From Treponema sp. (lineage in GTDB: Bacteria > Spirochaetota > Spirochaetia > Treponematales > Treponemataceae), in NCBI GenBank assembly GCA_017938365.1, contig JAGBBT010000050.1:62001-126000 (forward strand): a stretch of 64,000 bases of DNA. The letters run 5' to 3'. Under the pieces are notes generated by a model. It was not told the DNA's origin and did no database searches. It saw only the letters and a program-made list of their open reading frames with translations. Positions 40,268 through 49,336 of this stretch are shown here, piece by piece (positions within the stretch are counted from its first letter, which is position 1; every line of letters begins with the position of its first letter). The translations under genes were made by a program, and so were the position numbers.

Positions 40268-40524
40268 AAACATATGCAACAATAGAATCTCAATATTATC
40301 TTTTTAATAAAAAGGCATTTAAAACTACAAAAGATGCCTGGGATGAATTGAAAAATTATGTGATTGAAAAATATACAGATTCTACTAAAGAAGAGATCAT
40401 TATTGATGAACAAAAACATTCAATTAAAGTGATTACAAAAGATACAACAAATCTTGCAATGGATAGATATGTTCCAATTAAAAGTCCTGTTAATATTCAA
40501 GATTTAGATGCAAACGTAAAATAA
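40264..40524 (+). CDS. Small hypothetical protein downstream of the nucleotidyltransferase
   Basis: 86 residues. The ATG overlaps the previous stop by 4 bases (ATGA), and GGAGAAA lies 8 bases upstream, so translation is coupled. The sequence is Lys/Thr/Asp-rich with alternating strands and helices and no known motif. It is between the nucleotidyltransferase and a tail gene in a late operon. It may be a partner or inhibitor of the enzyme, but nothing in the sequence shows this. Confidence 0.65.
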   Translation: MKTYATIESQYYLFNKKAFKTTKDAWDELKNYVIEKYTDSTKEEIIIDEQKHSIKVITKDTTNLAMDRYVPIKSPVNIQDLDANVK

Positions 40525-40539
40525 TAGAGGAAAGAAAAA

Positions 40540-41596
40540 ATGGGTGTATTAAATGCTGCACAGGGTGTATTAAATACAGCAGGCGTTGTTGCTAATGCTA
40601 TAAATGGACTTACCCCTAAACAATTTTATTCTGTTGCTGATTTTTATAATTTTATTAAAAAGCCTGATAATGTTCCAACGAATCATCCACTTTTTACTGT
40701 TGTTCCTCATATGTCAAATACATCCGACTTTATTCGGAAACATTTATCCTATTGTAAAAACTATGTTTACAGATGAATGGCTTGCAAAATTTGCAATTTC
40801 AATTCAATCAATTTCTTTACCTCAACTTACATTAAGTTCTGGTAATAAAGCTGGAGAAGCGGTGGTTGATGATACTCCTCAGGGTTGGTTTCAAAGTATG
40901 GCAAATACTTCTCCAACATATGCATCCTCAAAAGAAATTACAATAAAATTTTTAGATACACAGGATCCAGTTATAGAAAAATTTATATATCCTTGGTTCA
41001 TTTATTGTATGAGAACTAATGATAAAAAATACACAGCTGATAGCCTTCAGAAAGAATTGAATAAACAATATTCTGTTAATTCTTTTATTAAAGATACATT
41101 AAAAGAAGGTGCATCTAAAGCTGTATCATGGGCAACACAGGGTGCAAATGCTCCAAGTGGAGTTAAAAAAGCTGGAGAATCAGTTTTAAATGCATTAAAT
41201 CGTGCTAAAAATATATTGTTAAATGAAGGTCCACATACATTTCCTAGAATGGATATTGTAATTAAATTCTATAGAACAGATGAAGTTATGGGTATTTCTG
41301 AATTAATGAATCCCAATTTTATCTATAAAATTTATGGTGCATATCCAGTAGAAATAACATTAGTTGATCCTATGTCTGGAAAAGGAACAAGTGCAAGCGA
41401 TATTCAGCGTCCAGTTAAGTTTGCATATAACCATATTGTTTGTTTACCTGATGCAAGTTGGGAAGAAAAATATTTCAGATCTGGACAGCATTTTCCATAT
41501 AAAGGTCTTTCTCCTGCAAAATTATTAAGTCAAGCACAAAATGTGACAGCAACTGTTGCTGGACAAGCAAATTCATTGTCAAGGGCATTCAAATGA
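40540..41596 (+). CDS. Tail tube/baseplate-tube family protein read through CGGA
   Basis: The first frame (MGVLNAAQGVLNTAG...) stops at 40776. Reading CGGA at 40735-40738 as one codon continues into a 286-codon frame, giving 351 residues. The start has AGAGGAAAG upstream; the second frame has no such site. After the site the protein reads NIYPIVKTMFTDEWLAKFAI and has ISLPQL and a C-terminal beta domain (VEITLVDPMSG), similar in style to tube or gp48/gp54 proteins. It is flanked by other virion genes. The exact T4 counterpart is uncertain, but the fusion is convincing. Confidence 0.8.
40735..40738 (+). other. Quadruplet codon site CGGA (tail tube-like)
   Basis: The context is ATT|CGGA|AAC. 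CGG is codon 66. The triplet frame stops 13 codons later; the +1 frame stays open to 41596. Confidence 0.88.
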
Positions 41597-42639
41597 TATT
41601 TTTCAAGAAAAACTCATCATCTTTATCTAGTCAATCGGTTAGATTAAATGGAATAACTAGAGCAAATAATAGATTAATGCACATGCAAAATATAAAACAA
41701 CAGCAAATGTCATTATCTTCCATTATTTCTAAAAACGAGGGACCAAAAGAACAATCTTTACGTTTAAAAGCACAAGCCCTTAAAGGTGAAACATCTTTAA
41801 AAAATATTAATGCAAATGCTAAACAACTTTCAAGAAATCAATTAATGCAAAAAAATCTTTCTTCATCATTAAATGCAATGCCATTAGCAGCATCACTTGA
41901 TAAACGTTTAATGAATAAATTAATTGGAGATGCCTCTAAATTTAATCAAAAGCTTTATTCAAAAAAGGAACAATTACAGTTTGCAGATGAAGCTTGGAAA
42001 AGAAAAAATGAAAATAAAAAACCAGAAATTGATTTAAAAAATAACATGCAAGATTCAACTCAACAGGTTTCTGCTAATAAAATTGTTGATAGAAATTCTT
42101 TACCAATTCCACCATATAAAAATAATAAAGAAAAACAGCCAGACTCAGTACTACAAATAGATCCTACAAAACTTTCACCGCAGGAACTTCAACAGCTTGT
42201 TGATATTGCAAATAACGGTTCTGATAAAGAAAAGGAAAAAGCAACTGAAATCTTAAAAGCTATGATGGAATCAAACAAAGAAGCTCCAAAAATAACTTCT
42301 CCAATGGTAAAACGTTCAAATACAACTGAAATAACAAAAAGCATAGAAGCAGATAAACAATTAGCTGCAGATGTTAAACCAATAAGCGTAGATTTAATGT
42401 CAACAATAACAAAGCGTCTTATTAGTGAAGTATACGATGAAAAAGGATTCGAATATCAAAAATTTATAGAAACAATTTACAATATTTCGGCTGCACATAA
42501 AACAAGCCCAGTTCTTATTCCTGTTTTAAACAAAGCCCTCGGAAGAATAAACAGAATGTCAATGATAAAACTTCCAGAAGAAAAAATGAATAGCTTTATT
42601 AATATTGTATTAGAAGAACTTTATCCAAAAGAAAAATAA
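41593..42639 (+). CDS. Helical virion-associated protein of unknown function
   Basis: 348 residues. Its ATG overlaps the stop of the tail gene (ATGA), so the two are coupled. It is Gln/Lys/Asn/Ser-rich and largely helical, with a disordered middle (about 130-230). The C-terminal domain looks globular (LMSTITKRLISEVYDEKG to LPEEKMNSFINIVLEELYP). It could be a tail or baseplate assembly factor or a scaffold, but I recognise no family. A terminator follows directly. Confidence 0.65.
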   Translation: MIFFKKNSSSLSSQSVRLNGITRANNRLMHMQNIKQQQMSLSSIISKNEGPKEQSLRLKAQALKGETSLKNINANAKQLSRNQLMQKNLSSSLNAMPLAASLDKRLMNKLIGDASKFNQKLYSKKEQLQFADEAWKRKNENKKPEIDLKNNMQDSTQQVSANKIVDRNSLPIPPYKNNKEKQPDSVLQIDPTKLSPQELQQLVDIANNGSDKEKEKATEILKAMMESNKEAPKITSPMVKRSNTTEITKSIEADKQLAADVKPISVDLMSTITKRLISEVYDEKGFEYQKFIETIYNISAAHKTSPVLIPVLNKALGRINRMSMIKLPEEKMNSFINIVLEELYPKEK

Positions 42640-42661
42640 GGTGTTATAAATATAACACCTT
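42638..42661 (+). terminator. Intrinsic terminator
   Basis: The stem AAGGTGTTATA/TATAACACCTT lies right at the stop of the gene ending at 42639 and is followed by AAAAAGATTTTATTT. Confidence 0.75.
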
Positions 42662-42670
42662 AAAAAGATT

Positions 42671-43439
42671 TTATTTCCAACCTAATGTAGGTCCTGGAGC
42701 TACGCCATGCGTAGGTAAAGTAAACCAAGCAGTTACAGTAGTTGGATCCATTGCATTACTAAATGATGTAGCATTATACATTGGAGAGCCATTATCAGCA
42801 TTTGTTGGATCAAACTGATCTAACATCATAACAATTTTATTTTTATAACCATGAATTAACGCGCTACCATTAAAAAACATATAATTTGTTTCTTGACAAT
42901 TATCAAGATATGCTTGTGTAACATGTTGAGTATTCTTCAGGTAATAATTCTGTATAAGTTCCATTTGCTTCTGCTCTTCCAGCTCCAGCAGCAATAATTA
43001 TTCTTCTAATAACTTAAGGTTCATTTAAAGATACAGTAGGTACTGGTAAATATGTGTCTGGAGGAGTAAAATCTGGATGCATCAGTGTTGCTAACGACCA
43101 TTCACATTCATGAGGCCATTTATCAGCTTTATTCTTTTGAATTATTTCAGATTTATATGCAAAATTTGTTCCTTCCGCACCACCTTCTATTCCAGTAATA
43201 AGATAGACCGAATTAAAATCAATATCTCTAGTAAATGTTATTTTGCCTGTTCCATTTTCTTGTGTATAAACAGTTAATACTTCTGTAGATTCTTTAACAA
43301 TATCATCTAATGATTTAATATTATCAACTAGTTTATATGTTCCGTTTAATGAAGATACTCCACCGTTATATACATATATGTAACTTGGAATTTCTGAAGG
43401 TAATGGTGTACTTTGTTTTAAATATGCTAAAATATACAT
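42671..43439 (-). pseudogene. Interrupted fibre-like gene with in-frame TAA and a frameshift
   Basis: The first part (141 residues) has a VYNGGVSSLNGTYKLV domain and stops at TAA 43014-43016. The same frame continues with VIRRIIIAAGAGRAEANGTY, a second copy of the xNGTY domain type, for about 35 codons. Then a +1 change is needed to enter the frame ending at 42671 (NYMFFNGSALIHGYKNKIVM). There is no CGG at either break, so the four-base codon does not explain them. It may be a decaying fibre gene, a variable gene, or contain sequence errors. Its leader carries a palindrome like that of the gene at 46630. Confidence 0.55.
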
Positions 43440-43448
43440 TAAAAATCT

Positions 43449-43480
43449 CTTATAAATATGTGCTTGTACATATTTATAAG
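43449..43480 (-). promoter_or_regulatory. Palindromic leader with TATAAATA inside the stem
   Basis: The inverted repeat CTTATAAATATGT/ACATATTTATAAG has a short loop. On the minus strand TATAAATA is in the 5' arm, and the 3' arm runs into AAGAGAT, the probable ribosome site of the gene at 43439. A transcript starting within the loop would lack the 5' arm. Confidence 0.6.
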
Positions 43481-43526
43481 AACAAAATGTTTATACAAAA
43501 TAAACTAATTAAATAACTATATTAAG

Positions 43527-43569
43527 ATAATAAAGAAATCTAGACACATATATAGGGCAACCAGATATA
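43527..43569 (+). repeat. Copy 2 of the 38-nt late-promoter-associated element
   Basis: The core is identical to that at 39217 and lies 10 bases before a late-type promoter. Confidence 0.9.
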
Positions 43570-43578
43570 ATAAATGTA

Positions 43579-43598
43579 GATAAATAAGAAAAAAGAAT
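43579..43598 (+). promoter_or_regulatory. Late-type promoter of the gp14-like gene
   Basis: GATAAATAAGAAAAAAGAAT lies about 14 bases before the ATG at 43612. Confidence 0.65.
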
Positions 43599-43611
43599 AA
43601 AAACATTTAGA

Positions 43612-44803
43612 ATGAAACTTCGTAAAAATAAGCAATCAATTAGCAAAGAACAAAGAAGTCCTGGAAAGCGTTATATTAATGAATCTGAACAATTTTCATA
43701 TACAGAATATTTAGATAAGACCGTTAATAATCCGCAGACATTTTCTTGGGCAGATCCCAATAGACAAATGATATCTCAGGATTTAATGAGAAATTATTAT
43801 GACAATATGATTAGAACAAACGGTATTGAACTTGCTTATTTTAGAAAATATAATACATTTTTTAAAGAAGGCGAAGAAAATCATTCAAATATTATCTATG
43901 GAGAAGATACAACTGCTGAATATTATTTGTCAGCAGATGTTCGTGCATTTTTAAACATTTCTAAACAAGATTTTGCTTTTAACATGATGGGTTATGAAGC
44001 AATGGAAGAAATTGAAATATTTATTTCTATAGAAGATTTTAGAGCTAGATTTACTTCATTAGTTGGAACTGTTTCTTCAGAAATGTTTGTCGTTCCTGTG
44101 CACGGTGATTTATTAACAAATGAATATTTTGGAAAAATTGATATTCCAGAATTTTATGCAGAATTTTATGGAACGTTACCAGATGACACTAGATATTTAT
44201 CAGATGTTTATCCAGAAACAAAAGAACGTGCAATGAATTCTAGATTTTTTAAATCAGTAGCTAGAATTTCTAATTTATATCCATTAACTCGGCACATTGG
44301 AAGGATGGTTATATCCAGAAGAAGAAAGAGGATATAAATTATCTGGATATCTTTCAGGTGAATTGACATATCACACACTTGAAAATATTGAAAATTCTCC
44401 AGGATGGGAAATCTCTCCACAAGTAGGTGATTTTTTTAGATTTAAAGCTGGAGAAATCGAAGAAGAATATGAAATAAACCAAGTAATTGATAGACAACTT
44501 ACTAATCAAGGTGGAATCAATCCTATGCTTGGCAGATATATGTTTATATGTAAAGCAGTTAGAAGAAATTCATCACATGAAGAAGTAAACCCAACAAATA
44601 TTGAAAGAAATCCTGGTGAAGATTTAATTGATGAATTAATTAACAATATTCAACAAAATGAAGTAGAACTTCCTGTTTATACTGAACCAAGCAATAATCG
44701 AAATCAAAACATCATGGCTAGCGGTGTTTATAATTATCCACATAAAGAAGATGAAACTTATGGCGGATATGGTGATACACCTAACAATAGTAGAGGAGTA
44801 TAA
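43612..44803 (+). CDS. 14: Neck protein (gp14-like) read through CGGC
   Basis: The first frame stops at 44337. CGGC at 44290-44293 read as one codon continues into a 170-codon frame ending at 44803 and gives 396 residues. The N-terminal half resembles the T4 gp14 pattern: GIELAYFRK, then an IIYGED block, an MGYEAMEEIEIFIS strand and FRARF. After the site the protein continues with TLEGWLYPEEERGYKLSGYL and a VGDFFRFKAGEIEEEYEI block (compare GDLIYFP...FEI in gp14). gp14 joins the head to the tail. The stop overlaps the next ATG by 1 base. Longer than T4 gp14; the assignment is by pattern. Confidence 0.75.
44290..44293 (+). other. Quadruplet codon site CGGC (gp14-like)
   Basis: The context is ACT|CGGC|ACA. 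CGG is codon 227. The triplet frame gives a Lys/Arg-rich 15-residue tail and stops. This is the only CGGC among the recoded sites. Confidence 0.88.
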
Positions 44804-45246
44804 TGTCCAAATTTTTACAATTATATAATTTAATAATGGAAGAATTAATAACCGAAGATTTAAAATCTGGTAATAATATTAATAACATTCCTCTTAGTAT
44901 GAATAAATTTAATTTAAAGAAACTATCAATTGGAACGCATTTAATATCTAGAAACTACGAAAGATTAGGTACATATTATTTAACTGAAAATGATTTTTGG
45001 AAAAAGCTAGATGAAATACTATTAAAAAATTATCAACGTTACTATTCACTCATTTCATCTAGTATAAATTTTTGTTGTTTATTAAATAATAAAAATGAAT
45101 ATTATAAAGTTATAATAGGATTTAACAACAAAGAATCACTATATATTGCAACAATAATTTCGATCAATAAAAATCAATATGAAAAACTAAAAAATAATAA
45201 AATGTATTATGATTCAAATAAAAAAATTCATTATGTTATCTGGTAG
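44803..45246 (+). CDS. Small capsid-targeted-type protein
   Basis: 147 residues. The N-terminus MSKFLQLYNLIMEELITED is nearly the same as those of the genes at 46252 and 49808, although the rest of the proteins differ. LITE/D could be a protease site but the following residue is not the usual A, G or S. The mature part is basic, Asn/Tyr/Lys-rich, as in T4 internal head proteins. Its ATG overlaps the gp14-like stop, and it shares that late transcript. I infer an internal, perhaps injected, protein. Confidence 0.65.
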   Translation: MSKFLQLYNLIMEELITEDLKSGNNINNIPLSMNKFNLKKLSIGTHLISRNYERLGTYYLTENDFWKKLDEILLKNYQRYYSLISSSINFCCLLNNKNEYYKVIIGFNNKESLYIATIISINKNQYEKLKNNKMYYDSNKKIHYVIW

Positions 45247-45725
45247 TTCTTCAAAATTTCTTCTGATAAATCTAAGTATGCTATTTCATCATTTAAATAA
45301 ACCTTGTAGTTTTTAGAAAATTCATACTGTGATATAATAGTTACCAAAAAATCATCATTTAAATTAATTGAAAATTCATCAAATTCTTTTATTAAAACGC
45401 TTGATCCTTGCTTATAATTATTATCATAAGTTTTACAATATTCATTAATAAAAAAGCTATCAAATTTCAGTTTAAATCTATCACCAGGTTTGTAAATATG
45501 ATTTTTATATTTTTTAAGTTTACCATTAAATCTTTGAATTTTTCTAATAATATTTTCATTAAAAATAAAATTATCAGACAACCCTGTTGTTAATTCTACA
45601 ACTTGATATATAGCTTTATTAAATAGATGAGATGTTTTAACAATTACACATTTTGATATGTAATCATTATAATGCAATTGAATTTCAACTATATCATTTT
45701 TTCTAAACTTTGTATATTTTTTCAT
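45231..45725 (-). CDS. Paralogue A of a KOW/SH3-like pair
   Basis: 164 residues. The N-terminus MKKYTKFRKNDIVEIQ and a later KPGDRFKLKFDSFFINEYCKTY closely match the protein encoded 4 bases upstream (45729-46193). Both look like small beta-barrel domains with KxxDIVEL strands. No enzyme motif is seen. It overlaps the convergent plus-strand gene by 16 bases. Function unknown; tandem duplication is clear. Confidence 0.65.
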   Translation of the reverse strand: MKKYTKFRKNDIVEIQLHYNDYISKCVIVKTSHLFNKAIYQVVELTTGLSDNFIFNENIIRKIQRFNGKLKKYKNHIYKPGDRFKLKFDSFFINEYCKTYDNNYKQGSSVLIKEFDEFSINLNDDFLVTIISQYEFSKNYKVYLNDEIAYLDLSEEILKNYQIT

Positions 45726-45728
45726 ATA

Positions 45729-46193
45729 TTATAAAAAATTAGTTATTAATCTTTCAGTTAAATAGATCGGCCCATTCATTTCAACAAAATAAGTTTTAGA
45801 ATATAACTCTTTGGATAAAATCTTAATATTTACTATATCATTTATTTTAATATTATGTGATAATAATTCAGATATAAAATTGTTTTTATCATCATTAAAT
45901 GTTTTACAATAAAAATCAATAAATTCATTTGAAATTTTTATTTGTAATTCGTCATTTATATTAAATTTATGATTTTTTATCTTTTTAACTTTTAAATTAT
46001 ATCTTCCACATTTCTTCTTTAGATTTTTAGATAATACTTGATATTTAATATGATTTTTTAATGTTAAAACATTGTATAAAAGCAAATTTAAACATTTAAC
46101 TACAGATAATACAATAACATGTTCTATACATCCATTTGAATGTATCAATTCAACTATATCATTCTTTTTAAATTTTGTATGTTTTTTCTTCAT
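45729..46193 (-). CDS. Paralogue B of a KOW/SH3-like pair
   Basis: 154 residues from the ATG at 46193 (MKKKHTKFKKNDIVEL), chosen to align with paralogue A. The longer open frame to 46262 would overlap the divergent gene at 46252. It shares KNHKFNINDELQIKISNEF and the FYCKTF block with its partner. Like paralogue A it is Lys/Asn/Ile-rich and has no known motif. The pair is divergent from the small capsid-targeted gene. Confidence 0.65.
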   Translation of the reverse strand: MKKKHTKFKKNDIVELIHSNGCIEHVIVLSVVKCLNLLLYNVLTLKNHIKYQVLSKNLKKKCGRYNLKVKKIKNHKFNINDELQIKISNEFIDFYCKTFNDDKNNFISELLSHNIKINDIVNIKILSKELYSKTYFVEMNGPIYLTERLITNFL

Positions 46194-46251
46194 AAAGTTT
46201 TTATTTTTAAAGTAATTTTGTTTTTCATAAATAGAAACAAAAAACATAAAA

Positions 46252-46443
46252 ATGCAAAGCAAATTTAATAAAATTTACAAATCAGTAATGAAAACATTGA
46301 TAAAAGAATCTGCTTTAGATAATGTAAAACCAGATGAACTTACCAAAAAATGTGATGCATTAAAAGATAAAACAGCCGAGGAATTTATTCCAGAAGTTAA
46401 TGATGTTCAACTTGTAGATGATTCTGATTTTCAATCGGAATAA
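46252..46443 (+). CDS. Very small capsid-targeted-type protein
   Basis: 63 residues. MQSKFNKIYKSVMKTLIKE/SA carries the common N-terminal motif and a perfect IKE/S prohead-protease site. If cut there, only a 44-residue acidic peptide (rich in Asp, Glu and Val, ending VDDSDFQSE) would remain. It could be an internal head peptide like those T4 makes from scaffold proteins. The gene is followed by about 150 bases without a gene and a terminator. Confidence 0.6.
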   Translation: MQSKFNKIYKSVMKTLIKESALDNVKPDELTKKCDALKDKTAEEFIPEVNDVQLVDDSDFQSE

Positions 46444-46587
46444 AAATATTTTAATCATTACCTGCTGACTTAAAGATATAATTATTTCATAAGGATAAAA
46501 ATTATTTAATGTCTAAAACATAAAGTAAAACGACGAATTTACTTTAAATGAAAATCGATTTATTTTAATAGAAATCATATTCAATAT

Positions 46588-46615
46588 AAAATAGGCGCTT
46601 TAGAGCGCCTATTTT
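46588..46615. terminator. Bidirectional intrinsic terminator
   Basis: The perfect stem AAAATAGGCGCT/AGCGCCTATTTT with loop TTAG separates the plus-strand gene at 46252 from the minus-strand gene at 46630. Confidence 0.88.
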
Positions 46616-46629
46616 ATAAGAAAAACTTG

Positions 46630-47619
46630 TTATTTCCAGCCGGCTGGTATTTTTGAATAATTTGCAAGACTTGTACAATTATAAAAACATTTAGATGAAC
46701 TAAAGATTTTACCGCTATTCCATAATTTATCTGCAGGTGCTGTTCCAGTTATTTTAGAACAAGAATGAAACACACTAGTTAAATTAATTGTTCCAGTATA
46801 TGTAAATGTACTTGGAAATATATTACTAATATCTGATATTAATTTTGTACAACCACTAAACATACTATTACATTTAGTAACCAAATTTGGAATTGTTAAA
46901 GTTGATGGAATTGTAGTTAAACTTGAACAATAACTAAACATATATGCACAATTAGTAACCGAGTTTGGAATTGTTAAAGTTGATGGAATTGTAGTTAAAC
47001 TTGAACAACGGTTAAACATCCATGAACAATCAGTAACTGAATTTGGAATTGTTAAAGTTGATGGAATTTCAGTTAAACTTGAACAATTATAAAACATAGC
47101 ATTACATTGAGTAACTGAGTTTGGAATTGTTAAAGTTGAAGGAATTGTAGTTAAACTTGTACAATAATTAAACATACTTGAACAATTAGTAACTGAATTT
47201 GGAATTGTTAAAGTTGATGGAATTTCAGTTAAACTTGAACAATTATAAAACATACTTGAACAATTAGTAACCGAGTTTGGAATTGTAAAATTTGAAGAAA
47301 TTTTAGTTAAATTTGTACAATTGCCAAACATCCATGAGCAATTAGTAATAGTATCAGAAAGACTTACAGCTTCTATTGTTTCTGATGGTGCACGAAAACT
47401 AGAATGGTTTCCAGTAATAGTTATAATATATTCAGCTTCAGAGCTGTAGTTGTGAGTAATAGTTTTATTGGTGCCTGAAATATTTTGTGTAGTTCCATCA
47501 CCAAAATCTATTATACATTCTTCTTCAGTAGTTACACTAAAATTAGTTGATGAACCAAATACTTTAAAAGAAGATACACGATTAGATATTAAATTTGATT
47601 TTATATAACCTATATACAT
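46630..47619 (-). CDS. BspA-type repeat protein, probable receptor-binding or adhesion fibre
   Basis: 329 residues. The N-terminal domain (about 20-75) resembles a PKD-like fold (CIIDFGDGTTQ, then THNYSSEAEYIITITG). Residues 85-300 are about eight near-identical 26-residue leucine-rich repeats of BspA type (CSSLTEIPSTLTIPNSVTN, with MFxxC turns). The high DNA identity between repeats would permit recombination and repeat-number change. BspA repeats occur in surface adhesins and phage tail tips. Its leader is a palindrome with a late box. The cognate receptor is unknown. Confidence 0.8.
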   Translation of the reverse strand: MYIGYIKSNLISNRVSSFKVFGSSTNFSVTTEEECIIDFGDGTTQNISGTNKTITHNYSSEAEYIITITGNHSSFRAPSETIEAVSLSDTITNCSWMFGNCTNLTKISSNFTIPNSVTNCSSMFYNCSSLTEIPSTLTIPNSVTNCSSMFNYCTSLTTIPSTLTIPNSVTQCNAMFYNCSSLTEIPSTLTIPNSVTDCSWMFNRCSSLTTIPSTLTIPNSVTNCAYMFSYCSSLTTIPSTLTIPNLVTKCNSMFSGCTKLISDISNIFPSTFTYTGTINLTSVFHSCSKITGTAPADKLWNSGKIFSSSKCFYNCTSLANYSKIPAGWK

Positions 47620-47628
47620 TTAAATTCC

Positions 47629-47660
47629 CTTATAAATAGGTGCATGCACCTATTTATAAG
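47629..47660 (-). promoter_or_regulatory. Palindromic leader with TATAAATA inside the stem
   Basis: A perfect 32-base palindrome (CTTATAAATAGGTGCA and its complement) stands just before AAGGGAATTTAAATG of the BspA-type gene. The layout is the same as at 43449-43480: late box in the 5' arm, ribosome site at the end of the 3' arm. Confidence 0.65.
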
Positions 47661-47682
47661 AAATTTCATATTAAATATCAGA

Positions 47683-49078
47683 TTATGAAACAGTGATACC
47701 TTCACCATTATTTTCAAGTTTCATTTTGTTTTCAGCTTTGCGTTTCTTATAGATTCTACCAATAATTGCCATATTATCACAAATATATCCAAGTGTTACT
47801 GCACATCCTAATACAGAAAGAATTGTTGATAATCCAAATGTTGCAAATGCTGCAGCACCACCTAATGCGACAGATAATGCAGAAAAACCTAAATCACATC
47901 CTATACCAAGTAAAGCGTCAAATTCTGGTTCACTTAAATCATAATTACCAGAAACATAATCTTTCATACATAAAAAGAATTGTCCTAAATCATCTAATGT
48001 TGGTTTTTGAGAAAATGGAACCAATGAAATTAATGTTTCTTTAGAAAAAATTTCTTTCATTGCTTTCATAAACCATCCCTCTTGCTCTAATATTTTTTTA
48101 GCAGATTCTATATCGGGTTTTTTCTTTCCTTTAAATTCACTAATATTTGTTCCTTGTTTCTGGCCCTGTAACAAAAATTTAGAACCTTTATCATTTAAAT
48201 GAAGTGGAGTCGCTCCATGAGATTTTAAAGCCTCTGTAACTTTGTTAGCTGTATCTTCATCTATCTTTTTCAATTCTTCAATTTTTTGTTCATCAGTTTC
48301 TGCAGATTCAAATAAAATATAGCTGGCTAAATTCTGGGTGATGTTAATATGCAGATGCTGTTCTACATTACTAATAGCTGATTCATTAACCAGATCTTTC
48401 TGGAGTAAACCGGGTGAATCGCCAAATTCTGAAATAATGCTGTCATCTTTATCTAATAATGACGCTTCTTGTGGGTGTTTTAGTTTCCATTCTTTATATT
48501 TGTCTAATTCTGATTTGCAATATGTTAATGTTTTTGTTAAAACATCATCTAATTCTTGCGATTCATCTATTTTTTTACCAAATTCTTCTGGCAAAAGAAC
48601 ATATGCAGCTGATGCTCCTAATAAAGCAATTGCTGCCCATGGAGTAGATTTGTAATTTCCTTTAACATAGTCTGTAAGCAATTCAAATGTTGTTTTAAAA
48701 TCATCTGTATGTTCTTCTAAGAATTTACCAGCAATTAATGTGCGTACATATCGTTTGTTAGATATCATTTTAATGATTTTAGATTTATTCATCTTTTCAG
48801 CTACTTGTTTAAACATTCTAGTTGCAACTTTTGGTGTAATTTTTGATGCAATCTTAGATGCAGTCTTTTCCATAGCTTTTTCTGTTGCTTTTCCAGCAAT
48901 CTTGCTTCCGGTTTTCTTAGCAATTGATTCGCTGCTCTTTTGAATAGCTTTCTTTCCTGCTTTACTAGCAACTTTTAATCCAGCTTTCACTAATGTAGAT
49001 GCAATTCCTTCATTCAATCCGTCCACCTTGTTTAGTTATACCAATTGAATTCATATATGCTTTTTCAAAATTATCCAT
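47683..49078 (-). CDS. Internal head-type protein whose targeting peptide is joined by CGGA
   Basis: The obvious open frame begins with GTG at 49026 with no ribosome site. A better start is ATG 49078, about 20 bases after the late promoter. From there the frame reads MDNFEKAYMNSIGITKQGG and reaches CGGA at 49021-49018; one four-base codon then enters the long frame at LNE/GIAST. The product is 464 residues. Its N-terminus matches the capsid-targeting motif and LNE/G fits the protease consensus. Residues about 25-110 are Lys/Ala-rich, as in DNA-binding internal proteins. Near residue 400 there is a glycine-zipper-like hydrophobic segment that could enter a membrane. Confidence 0.75.
49018..49021 (-). 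other. Quadruplet codon site CGGA (internal head-type protein)
   Basis: The context is GGA|CGGA|TTG. CGG is codon 20 from 49078. The triplet frame stops 2 codons later. Confidence 0.82.
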
Positions 49079-49096
49079 TTTTACTTACAGACTTTT

Positions 49097-49118
49097 ATTC
49101 TTTTTCTTATTTATTTAG
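49097..49118 (-). promoter_or_regulatory. Late-type promoter
   Basis: The minus strand reads CTAAATAAATAAGAAAAAGA, about 20 bases before the ATG at 49078. This spacing matches other late genes here and supports that start. Confidence 0.7.
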
Positions 49119-49123
49119 ATTTA

Positions 49124-49166
49124 ATATATCTGGTTGCCCTATATATGTGTCTAGATTTCTTTATTT
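49124..49166 (-). repeat. Copy 3 of the 38-nt late-promoter-associated element
   Basis: Same core on the minus strand, 5 bases upstream of the late promoter. Confidence 0.9.
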
Positions 49167-49336
49167 TGTTGAAATATGTGAAGAATTGAAGTTTACTTAT
49201 TTTATTCTTATGCTATTTTAAAATTAGATATAGATTTACTGCTAGATAAATGAACAGTACATTTATTGTTAGAGATTTTTACTAAATCTATATTAGAAGC
49301 ATCATAATAAGCTGTTTTATTTGGTGCTTTGATTTT

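Noticed and set aside
42671-43439. A further quadruplet site in the fibre-like gene
   Set aside because: There is no CGG at the breaks, and one break is an in-frame TAA, which a +1 shift does not explain.
46630-47619. CRISPR-like array
   Set aside because: The regular DNA repeats are coding BspA repeats in one open frame, not palindromic repeats with unique spacers.
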